Origin: Dyadobacter arcticus | Lineage (GTDB): Bacteria > Bacteroidota > Bacteroidia > Cytophagales > Spirosomataceae | Direction of reading: 5' to 3' | Length of the DNA: 64,000 nucleotides | Assembly: GCF_011762185.1 (NCBI RefSeq) | Contig: NZ_JAASQJ010000001.1 | Coordinates: 1,116,001 to 1,180,000 of the forward strand | In this document: in pieces, positions 14,975-22,635 of the stretch | Layout of the letters: each line of letters starts with the position of its first letter | Position numbering within the stretch: position 1 is the stretch's first letter | Translations under genes and position numbers: made by a program | The notes under the pieces: model-generated | The model's database searches: none | The model's input: only the letters and a program-made list of their open reading frames with translations | Told to the model about the DNA's origin: nothing

Positions 14975-17455
14975 ATGCCTTTGAAATCTATTAGCCATCA
15001 AAAAATTTTCTCTATGAAATCTTTACTCCTAATTGTTTTAGCAATCCTGATTTCGGGGTTGTTATGTGTCAACACGTCATTTGGACAGTCTGCGGGCGGA
15101 GGAAGCCGCGTTGTGGGTATCATTGCGGACTCTGCCAGTAAAAAACCGATGGACTTCATCACAGTCAATCTTATGTTGAATAAAACCACCGCAGTGAAAG
15201 CGGATTTTAGCAAATCAGACGGATCATTTGCATTTAGTAACCTCAAACCTGCGAAATATGTAATTGTTTTTGTTGGCGTGGGATACAATACAAAAACGAT
15301 GGAAATTGACCTGAGCGATAGTACCAAAACAGCGTTGAATCTAGGTACAATAGCGATCAGTTCCGCGACATTGGGATTAAAAGAGGTTACAGTTACGACG
15401 CTTAAACCCATTGTTAAACAAGAAATTGACCGTATTTCTTACGATATGCAGGCCGATCCGGAAAGCAAAGTGTACAGTGTTTTGGAAATGATGCGCAAGC
15501 TGCCTTTTATATCACTTGACGCAAGTGATAATATCTTTTTGAAAGGCAACGCAGACTTTAAAATCCTTATTAATGGTAAACCTTCCAGTATGATGGAAAG
15601 GAATTACCGCGAAGTTTTGAGAAGTATGCCTGCGTCCTCTATTGAACGTATTGAAGTGATCACGACGCCTCCCGCCAAGTATGATGCGGAGGGATTGGCA
15701 GGGATCATTAACATCATAACTCATAAGAACATTGATAACGGCTACAATGGTACGATCAATGTCAGCGAGCGGTTCCCAATCGGCGGGCCTGGCTTGGGCG
15801 GATCATTTTCAGCCAAGCTGGGAAAATTTGGAATGACTGTATTGGCTGGTGGAAACCAATATAAAACCCCGTCCACACGTAACAATGTGAGCAGGCAGAC
15901 CAGGGGAGAACAACCCACCAGCATTTTTCAAATGGGTGAAGCGAAAGAGCGGAACATCAGCGGGTATATTGGTTATGAAGCTACGTATGAGCTGGATACA
16001 TTGAATTTGGTCAGTGCCCAAATCAACTTCAACGGAAGCAATGGCACAACTTCCGGCTTTCAGTCTTCTGAGTTGAATGGTACCAGTGAAATACTGGAAA
16101 GATATTTTGTCAACAACAATAACCGTAACCGTGGCAATGGAATGGATGCCGCGCTAAATTATCAAAAGGGTTTCAAAGCCGACAAAAATCGGTTGCTGAC
16201 ATTCTCCTACCGGTATTTTGGTTTTAATAATAATCAAAATAATAAGCTGGACATTTCCGAGCGGATCAATTACGACATTCTGGATTACCGGCAGATCAAT
16301 GACCAAAGCTTTTCGGAGCAGACTTTCCAGGTTGATTATGTGTATCCGATGAAAAAGCTTAACATCGAAGCGGGTTTGAAAGGCATCATGCGGGATAACA
16401 AGAGTGATTTTCAATACAGCTCACTCGATCCTGAAACCGGTGCATATGTGATCAATCCCGGTCTGAGTAACCGGTTTAACAATACGCAGAATGTTTTCGG
16501 GGCCTACAATACGTATCAATACAATTTCAAAACATGGGGTATCAAAGCCGGTGCCAGGATTGAGCAAACGATTGTGAACGCTGACTTCATCTCAACCGAT
16601 TCGAAAGTAAAGCAAAATTACTTTAACGTGATTCCTTCGGTATCCGTCAACCGGAAATTGAAAAATGATGCGGGACTGAATTTTGGATATGCCCAGCGCA
16701 TTCAGCGCCCGGGGATTTACCAGCTCAATCCCTTTATCGACCGTTCTAACCCCAGTTTCGAAAGAACCGGTAACCCTGGCTTACGTCCTGCTCTGGTGAA
16801 TGATCTACAATTGGGTTTTAGCAAATCGAAAAAAGCTTCTGTGAACTTTGGTGTCGGATTCACCCATTTCAGGGACCTCATTTTTCAAGTAGCTGTTTAC
16901 AATCCCGAAACGAACATTACAAGGACTACCTTCGGAAACACAGGCATGGCGCGTTTGATCATGGCCAACCTGAATGTAAATTACCCGATCACTAAAAAGT
17001 GGAATTTTAGCATCAATTCCAGGGTTGCGCATGGTAAAGTGCGGGGTATTGTGAACGGGGTAGAAGTTACCAACAGCGGCATCATGCACCAAATCGCAGT
17101 GTCAACGGGATATAAATTGGAAAAAGACTGGCGGGTTAATGCAAACCTGAATGCTAACGGCCGTGGAATCAACTTACAGGGAAGCTCTAACGCTATGATC
17201 AGCTCTTCATTTAGCATCAGCAAGGATATTGTAAAGGACAAGCTCACCTTTTCTGCCGCTGCGAATAATCCCTTCACCAAGTTCAGGAAATTCGAAAGGC
17301 TAACCTCAGGTCCTGATTTCAGTCAGATTGATTACAGACGGGATTACTTCCGCTCATTCAATCTGAGCCTCAACTACAAATTTGGCAAACTAAAGGAAGC
17401 GATTAAAAAGAACAAAAGAGGTATCCGCAATGACGACGTGCAAAGCGGGAATTAG
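14975..17455 (+). CDS. outer-membrane beta-barrel receptor (TonB-dependent-receptor-like)
   Basis: 826 aa from ATG 14975, chosen for the GGAGG four bases upstream; ATG 15014 (MKSLLLIVLAILISGLLCV) is an equally possible start and begins the signal peptide proper. After cleavage near TSFGQ comes a carboxypeptidase-regulatory-like domain (GIIADSASKKPMDFITVNL ... FVGVGYNTKTMEI). A plug-like region with EVTVTTLKPIVKQEIDRISY and ILINGKPSSMM ... PASSIERIEVITTPPAKYDAEG follows. The rest is beta-barrel with alternating aromatic strands, ending LNYKFGKLKEA. This fits the Bacteroidota outer-membrane beta-barrel family related to TonB receptors. No SusD partner is adjacent, so glycan uptake is not indicated; ligand unknown. 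Promoter and GTAC dyad lie upstream. Confidence 0.88.
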   Translation: MPLKSISHQKIFSMKSLLLIVLAILISGLLCVNTSFGQSAGGGSRVVGIIADSASKKPMDFITVNLMLNKTTAVKADFSKSDGSFAFSNLKPAKYVIVFVGVGYNTKTMEIDLSDSTKTALNLGTIAISSATLGLKEVTVTTLKPIVKQEIDRISYDMQADPESKVYSVLEMMRKLPFISLDASDNIFLKGNADFKILINGKPSSMMERNYREVLRSMPASSIERIEVITTPPAKYDAEGLAGIINIITHKNIDNGYNGTINVSERFPIGGPGLGGSFSAKLGKFGMTVLAGGNQYKTPSTRNNVSRQTRGEQPTSIFQMGEAKERNISGYIGYEATYELDTLNLVSAQINFNGSNGTTSGFQSSELNGTSEILERYFVNNNNRNRGNGMDAALNYQKGFKADKNRLLTFSYRYFGFNNNQNNKLDISERINYDILDYRQINDQSFSEQTFQVDYVYPMKKLNIEAGLKGIMRDNKSDFQYSSLDPETGAYVINPGLSNRFNNTQNVFGAYNTYQYNFKTWGIKAGARIEQTIVNADFISTDSKVKQNYFNVIPSVSVNRKLKNDAGLNFGYAQRIQRPGIYQLNPFIDRSNPSFERTGNPGLRPALVNDLQLGFSKSKKASVNFGVGFTHFRDLIFQVAVYNPETNITRTTFGNTGMARLIMANLNVNYPITKKWNFSINSRVAHGKVRGIVNGVEVTNSGIMHQIAVSTGYKLEKDWRVNANLNANGRGINLQGSSNAMISSSFSISKDIVKDKLTFSAAANNPFTKFRKFERLTSGPDFSQIDYRRDYFRSFNLSLNYKFGKLKEAIKKNKRGIRNDDVQSGN

Positions 17456-17494
17456 GTAATTACGATTCCTGACGATAATTCATTTGCACAAACC

Positions 17495-17536
17495 TGTCCA
17501 TTAGTATCCAACAACGTTGTCCGATACTAATGGACA
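17495..17536. promoter_or_regulatory. 42-bp near-perfect palindrome upstream of permease G
   Basis: Outer arms TGTCCATTAGTATC (17495-17508) and GATACTAATGGACA (17523-17536) are exact complements. The inner ACAACGTTGT (17511-17520) is itself a palindrome with the same centre. Overall 19 of 21 base pairs match. The ends are the TGTCC/GGACA words of the array operator. There is no T-run, so a terminator is less likely than a binding site, although a cruciform or RNA hairpin is possible. Confidence 0.65.
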
Positions 17537-17556
17537 AAATTGCTCTGAACAAAAAC

Positions 17557-17572
17557 TGTCCGATTTTGAACG
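17557..17572 (+). promoter_or_regulatory. dyad operator upstream of permease G
   Basis: TGTCC-GATTTT-GAACG, a one-sided imperfect copy of TGTCC-N6-GGACA. Its centre is 51.5 bp before the TGG at 17616, one helical turn closer than at the F, K and 40317 loci and the same distance as at 48815. Confidence 0.5.
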
Positions 17573-17614
17573 GTAATTTGTTGTTAACTGACTGAATTTA
17601 AGTTGGTTAACATT

Positions 17615-17631
17615 TTGGCATAAATTTGTTA
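17615..17631 (+). promoter_or_regulatory. sigma-54-like / TAnnTTTG promoter element upstream of G
   Basis: TTGGCATAAATTTGTTA fits YTGGYAYARNWTTRWTA and also contains TAAATTTG, a perfect Bacteroidota -7 box. It ends only 11 bp before the ATG at 17643, so the transcript would be almost leaderless. Confidence 0.5.
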
Positions 17632-17642
17632 AACAAAGACCT

Positions 17643-20054
17643 ATGCTTAGAAACTATCTCAACATAGCGTTTCGCAGTCTTTGGAAATACAAGACGAATT
17701 CTTTTGTAAGCATTTCAGGCCTGGCGATTGGCATTGGTTGCTTTCTGCTCTTGGCGACTTATATCCTGCATGAAGTACGATATGATCGTTTTCAGGAAAA
17801 TGGCGAAAAAATAGTCCGGGTTAATTTATTCTACCAATCCGGAGAAGGCGTGCCGGAATATTTAGCAATCACGCCTACCGCGGTTGCACCTGTTTTTTCG
17901 AGGGAATTTGAGGAAGTAAAAAGTGCTGTCCGGCTCTATGCGCTCAGCGTACACGGCGCAGTGCCGGTTCAATACAAAAACCAGTTTTACAACGAGAAGC
18001 AGGTAATCTTTGCCGACTCTTCTTTCTTCCAAATATTCACTTTTCCATTTGTCGAAGGAGATCCGTTAACGGCCCTTTCGCAGCCTAACTCTGTTGTGGT
18101 GGATCAAACTACTGCCAGAAAATATTTCGGTAATGGAAGTGCATTGGGCAAATCCATTAGAATGAGCGAGAAATATACCATGCTGATTACCGGCGTGGTG
18201 AAAAATGTGCCGTCTTACTCTCACATTAAATTCAATTGGCTGGCCAGTTACAGCACCTTACCGCGTTCTAAAACCGAAGCTTTCGATTCTGCCAACGATT
18301 ATACCTATCTCCTGCTTCGGCCCAACGCTTCTGTGAAAGCATTGCAGGCAAAGGTTGATGGTTTTACGGCTAAAAACCTGAATGATCCGCAAAATCCTTC
18401 ATCCAAAGTAAGGCTGGAACTGGAAGCTTTTCATGATATCCATCTCTACTCCAAAGCGGGCAGCGGCCTGGAGGCCGCTGGCGATTACAAATACATATAT
18501 GTCCTTGCGGGCGTTGCTTTTTTGATCCTTCTTATTGCCTGCATCAATTTTGTGAACCTGGTAACCGCGCGGTCCGCCATCCGAGCGCGGGAAGTTGGTG
18601 TACGCAAAGTAATGGGTGCGGTGCGAATGCAATTATTCCGGCAACATCTCTTCGAAAGTGCCATTATCACTGTTGCAGCGACCATTTTAGGTGTTTTAAT
18701 CGCCATCATTTGCCTTCCCGCGTTAAGCGTATTGACGGGCAATGTCCTCGATCTGGCAGTTTGGCCTGGCTACTCGTTTACATGGGTGTTAACATTGCTG
18801 ATGATTTTGGTAACCCTTTTATCCGGAGCTTACCCGGCCGCGGTACTCTCACGTTTTGAGCCGATCCGGGTTTTAAAAGGAAGCATGTTGTCGGCGTCGG
18901 GTGGGGGAGGATTGCGGAGTTTTCTGGTAGTCCTTCAATTTTCAATCTCCATGCTATTTATCATCGCCACGATCATAGCGAACCAGCAGCTTTATTATAT
19001 CCAGCATAAAAATCTTGGCTTAAACCCTTCACAGATCATTGTGATGGACCTCAACTCGGGAATCGCGGCAGGCAAACTGGCGACGATTAAAGCGGAATTG
19101 CTGGGTAATGCGAAGGTCAAGTCCGTGACGGCATCTTATGATTCTCCGTTGAATGTTCAGGGCGGTTACTTCATAGCCGCAAATGACAAGCCGGAAAATG
19201 CAGGCATGAACATTACCGCCATTCCAGTCGAAAAGGATTTCGTACCTGCTATTGGGATGAAACTGGTTGCAGGAGAGAACTTCAATGATACCGATATTCT
19301 TCAGGCTACCAAAGATAGCTTCCAACTACGGTCTTATGCGTTTATTCTGAACGAATCGGCAGTGAAAGCATTGGGCTGGACTCCCGCCCAAGCCATCGGA
19401 AAGGGTGTGAATATGAACGGCAGGCGCGGAAAAATAAAAGGTGTAGCGCAAAATTTTCATTTTAGGTCATTGCACGAGAAGATCGGCGCGATAGCCATTA
19501 TTCCTGAATACGATTATTTTGGTAAAATAATGGTGAAGGTTTCGGGCAATGATGCGGCCGAAGCTATCGAAGTTCTTAGGAAGACCTGGAAGGAAAATTA
19601 TCCTTTGCGTCCATTTGAATACCACTTTCTGGATCAGGAATTTGACGAAATTTATAAGGCGGAGAATAAGATTTCTGCGGTACTCAAAATATTTTCGGCC
19701 ATTACGGTACTGATTTCCTGCCTCGGATTATTTGCCCTGATTGCTTTTATCGCCCATCAGCGCACCAAAGAAATTGGCGTCAGAAAAGTGCTTGGCGCTT
19801 CAGTCGCCAGCATCGTCATGCTGCTTTCAAAGGATTTCCTGAAACTAATCATGATAGCCATTGTCCTGGCCTCGCCTGTTGCGTGGTATTTTATGAGCAA
19901 TTGGCTTAAAGACTTCGCCTACCGAATTCAAATTGACATCTGGGTTTTTGCATTGGCAGCTTTGATCGCCATGATGATCACATTGTTGACGATCAGCTTC
20001 CAAAGCATCAAAGCAGCACTGGCCGATCCGGTGAAGTCATTGAGGAGCGAGTAA
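17643..20054 (+). CDS. orphan ABC permease paralogue G
   Basis: 803 aa, first gene of the third permease block. Start MLRNYLNIAFRSLWKYKTN, TM1, then LHEVRYDRFQENGEKI in place of DELSYDRFH. The first periplasmic domain has FADSSFFQIFTFPFVEGDP and YSHIKFNWLASYSTL. FtsX loop 1 is RAREVGVRKVMGAVR (near 315), loop 2 TKEIGVRKVLGAS (near 708), and the tail ALADPVKSLRSE is altered from LMNP. An insertion in the second periplasmic domain (about LQATKDSFQLRS) is not seen in the neighbours. It follows a palindrome, dyad and promoter-like element, and probably starts an operon G-H-I-J. Confidence 0.92.
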   Translation: MLRNYLNIAFRSLWKYKTNSFVSISGLAIGIGCFLLLATYILHEVRYDRFQENGEKIVRVNLFYQSGEGVPEYLAITPTAVAPVFSREFEEVKSAVRLYALSVHGAVPVQYKNQFYNEKQVIFADSSFFQIFTFPFVEGDPLTALSQPNSVVVDQTTARKYFGNGSALGKSIRMSEKYTMLITGVVKNVPSYSHIKFNWLASYSTLPRSKTEAFDSANDYTYLLLRPNASVKALQAKVDGFTAKNLNDPQNPSSKVRLELEAFHDIHLYSKAGSGLEAAGDYKYIYVLAGVAFLILLIACINFVNLVTARSAIRAREVGVRKVMGAVRMQLFRQHLFESAIITVAATILGVLIAIICLPALSVLTGNVLDLAVWPGYSFTWVLTLLMILVTLLSGAYPAAVLSRFEPIRVLKGSMLSASGGGGLRSFLVVLQFSISMLFIIATIIANQQLYYIQHKNLGLNPSQIIVMDLNSGIAAGKLATIKAELLGNAKVKSVTASYDSPLNVQGGYFIAANDKPENAGMNITAIPVEKDFVPAIGMKLVAGENFNDTDILQATKDSFQLRSYAFILNESAVKALGWTPAQAIGKGVNMNGRRGKIKGVAQNFHFRSLHEKIGAIAIIPEYDYFGKIMVKVSGNDAAEAIEVLRKTWKENYPLRPFEYHFLDQEFDEIYKAENKISAVLKIFSAITVLISCLGLFALIAFIAHQRTKEIGVRKVLGASVASIVMLLSKDFLKLIMIAIVLASPVAWYFMSNWLKDFAYRIQIDIWVFALAALIAMMITLLTISFQSIKAALADPVKSLRSE

Positions 20055-20104
20055 GCTAAAAGCTTAAAAGCAGAAAGCCAAGAAAACTAACCGCCAAAAC
20101 CGCC
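20055..20104. repeat. AGCTAA-type repeat junction G-H
   Basis: GCTAAAAGCTTAAAAGCAGAAAGCC leads into AAGAAAACTAACCGCC and the next ATG. These are degenerate AAAGCTAA units of the kind also seen at 35965 and 38451. No terminator is visible, which fits co-transcription of G and H. Confidence 0.55.
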
Positions 20105-22507
20105 ATGTTAAAAAGCTATCTAAAAATCGCACTTCGGACCTTGCTAAAACACAAGGCATTCAGTTTTATCAATATTGCCGGTGTTGCCATTGGTCTTACC
20201 TGCTTTTTGTTGTTGGCTCTTTATGTGAAAGATGAGTTGAGCTACGACCGGCATCATCAGAATGCCGATCGCATTTATCGTCTGGCGAGGACCTTCCTTT
20301 CCAAGGATGGAACCGAATCTTTGCGTTTGGGGCACGCGGCCCCGCCATTTGGACCGCTTATTCAGCAAGATTTTCCTGAGGTTGAGCAGGTTGTGCGGCT
20401 TTTGGATGCCAGTGCATTGGTTAAGTATGGCGACAAACTTTTCAATGAGGAGAATATGTTCGCCGCAGAAAAGAACATCTTTAAAGTCTTCACTTTCAAA
20501 GTAGAGCAGGGGAATCCAGATAAAGCGCTGGAAAACCCTTTCTCGATCATGTTTTCAAAGCCTATGGCTGAGAAATATTTTGGGAGAGAAGATCCGATCG
20601 GTAAGGTCGTCAGGCTGGACAATCAACTTGATTATACCGTTACAGGTGTTTTTGAACCACTTCCGGCGCAATCTCACTTTCACCCTAACTTTCTGGTTTC
20701 ATTTTCAACTTTGAATGATGATAGGGTTTATGGTGCTGAAGGACTAAGAAGCAATTGGGGTAACAATTCATTTTCTACTTTTTTGCTTCTGCCCAAAGGA
20801 TACGACCCACAAAAGCTGACAAAAGCATTTCCAGCATTCCAAAACAGGCACATTGAGAAGGATGCATCCAAATATTCGGTTTTGAATTTGATGAAACTAA
20901 CGGATATACACCTCTATTCACACCTGGATTCTGAAATGGAGGCCAATGGGGATATTCAATATGTATACCTGTTTTCGGCCATTGCTTTATTTATCCTGAT
21001 CATTGCCTGTATCAATTACATGAACCTGGCGACCGCAAAATCGGCAACCCGTGCTAAAGAAGTCGGGATGCGGAAAGTAATTGGCGCAGTTCGTTCCCAG
21101 CTGATCAATCAGTTTTTAAGCGAATCGGTATTATTGGTATTAGTTTCCGTCGTAATCGCGATCGTTCTGGTCGTGTTATGCTTACCCGCATTGAACAACT
21201 TTACACAAAAAGAATTGACAGTCCGCGCGTTGCTGGATCCTGTTTTTCTATCCGTTTTAATTGGGATAACCCTCTTTACGGGCGTGATCGCAGGTAGCTA
21301 TCCTGCTTTTTTCATGACATCTTTTCAACCAATTGCCGTCTTGAAAGGCAAAATTGCCTCTGCATTGAAGAATGGAAAATTAAGACAAATATTGGTTGTC
21401 GCGCAGTTTGCCATTGCGGTCGTGCTCATTATCAGTACCACGGTGGTTTACAATCAAATGCGCTACATTAGGAATTATAAGTTAGGTTATTCCAAGGATC
21501 AGGTCGTTGTGTTTAGCATGGCCGACGATTCAGCTACCAATTTTGAAAGCGTCAGAGACCGGTTAAAGGAAAATATAAATATTAAGGAGGTTGGCCGTTC
21601 CTCACGTATTCCTTCGGGACGCCTGCTGGATTCCCAGGAAGCTTTTGTCATGAAGGGTGATTCCCTCGCCTCAGCTGACATTATCATCAAATTCCTGGCT
21701 ATCGACGAGGATTTCATCCCGGCATATCAAATTAAAATGGCTGCCGGCCGGAATCTTTCCAGAGATTTTACGACCGACAAAACTTCCGGTTTTATCCTGA
21801 ACGAAACAGCAGTCAAACTTTTGGGTTGGAAAACTCCCGGAGAAGCCATTGGTGCCAGGTTCGGATATGCTGATGCGCGTGGACAGATTATCGGTGTCAC
21901 CAAAGATTATCATTTCGAATCATTACATCAGAAAGTAGCGCCTATTGCTATGTACTACCAGTCCGGAAGCCTGAGAAGGGTTTCCGTCCATGTGGCAGGC
22001 GGCAATCTCAAACAAGCCATCAGCCACATTGAGTCTGTCTGGAACGAGCGGTTTCCGCAAACGCCTTTTCAATACGAATTCCTGGATCAGCGTTTCGGGA
22101 AATTGTATGCAACGGAGCAAACTCAGCAAATGCTTTTCGGAATTTTCGCATGCATAGCCATCTTCATATCTTGCCTGGGGTTGCTTGGTCTGTCAATGTT
22201 TATGGCTGAGCTTCGTACCAAAGAAATTGGCGTTAGAAAAGTTTTAGGTGCGTCTGTTGGAAGTATTGTCACATTATTATCTCAGGATTTTTTGAAACTG
22301 GTACTTATTGCAATCGTGATCGCATCCCCCATTGCCTGGTACGGTATGCACACCTGGTTGCAGGACTTTGCATATCATACCGAAATCAATTGGTGGGTTT
22401 TTGGCCTGGCGGGAATCATTTCCATTGCCATCGCCCTGTTTACAATCAGCTTCCAAAGTATTAAAGCAGCATTGATGAATCCGGTGAGGTCGCTGAAATC
22501 AGAGTAG
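20105..22507 (+). CDS. orphan ABC permease paralogue H
   Basis: 800 aa with the most regular family features. MLKSYLKIALRTLLKHK, TM1 with VKDELSYDRHHQNADRIYRL, then QQDFPEVEQVVRLL, FAAEKNIFKVFTFKVEQGNP and QSHFHPNFLVSFSTL in periplasmic domain 1. FtsX loop 1 is RAKEVGMRKVIGAVR (near 316), loop 2 TKEIGVRKVLGAS (near 705), tail ALMNPVRSLKSE. Second-domain landmark IIGVTKDYHFESLHQK is present. It is preceded by an AGCTAA-type junction and followed by a purine/pyrimidine junction, so both repeat types occur within one probable operon. Confidence 0.92.
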   Translation: MLKSYLKIALRTLLKHKAFSFINIAGVAIGLTCFLLLALYVKDELSYDRHHQNADRIYRLARTFLSKDGTESLRLGHAAPPFGPLIQQDFPEVEQVVRLLDASALVKYGDKLFNEENMFAAEKNIFKVFTFKVEQGNPDKALENPFSIMFSKPMAEKYFGREDPIGKVVRLDNQLDYTVTGVFEPLPAQSHFHPNFLVSFSTLNDDRVYGAEGLRSNWGNNSFSTFLLLPKGYDPQKLTKAFPAFQNRHIEKDASKYSVLNLMKLTDIHLYSHLDSEMEANGDIQYVYLFSAIALFILIIACINYMNLATAKSATRAKEVGMRKVIGAVRSQLINQFLSESVLLVLVSVVIAIVLVVLCLPALNNFTQKELTVRALLDPVFLSVLIGITLFTGVIAGSYPAFFMTSFQPIAVLKGKIASALKNGKLRQILVVAQFAIAVVLIISTTVVYNQMRYIRNYKLGYSKDQVVVFSMADDSATNFESVRDRLKENINIKEVGRSSRIPSGRLLDSQEAFVMKGDSLASADIIIKFLAIDEDFIPAYQIKMAAGRNLSRDFTTDKTSGFILNETAVKLLGWKTPGEAIGARFGYADARGQIIGVTKDYHFESLHQKVAPIAMYYQSGSLRRVSVHVAGGNLKQAISHIESVWNERFPQTPFQYEFLDQRFGKLYATEQTQQMLFGIFACIAIFISCLGLLGLSMFMAELRTKEIGVRKVLGASVGSIVTLLSQDFLKLVLIAIVIASPIAWYGMHTWLQDFAYHTEINWWVFGLAGIISIAIALFTISFQSIKAALMNPVRSLKSE

Positions 22508-22635
22508 GGGTTAAAAAGGAGGAGGGAGGAAAGGGAGAAAGAGGAGAAAGTCAAAGAATTACTAATCTCCCTCCCTTCCTCCCTTCCTCCCTTCCTCCCT
22601 TTCCTTCCAAACCTATTTACCTTTAATCTTTTACC
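22508..22635. repeat. strand-switching purine/pyrimidine repeat junction H-I
   Basis: Purine arm AAAAAGGAGGAGGGAGGAAA to about 22553, short core TCAAAGAATTACTAAT, then at least four tandem CCCTTCCT units (about 22568-22605) and an AT-rich tail before the ATG. The 8-bp tandem period is clearest here. Confidence 0.85.

Noticed and set aside
17567..17645. Canonical sigma-54 promoter upstream of permease G
   Set aside because: The GG to GT distance is 9 rather than 10 bases and the -12 GC is missing; kept only as a sigma-54-like element because the pattern recurs at five loci.
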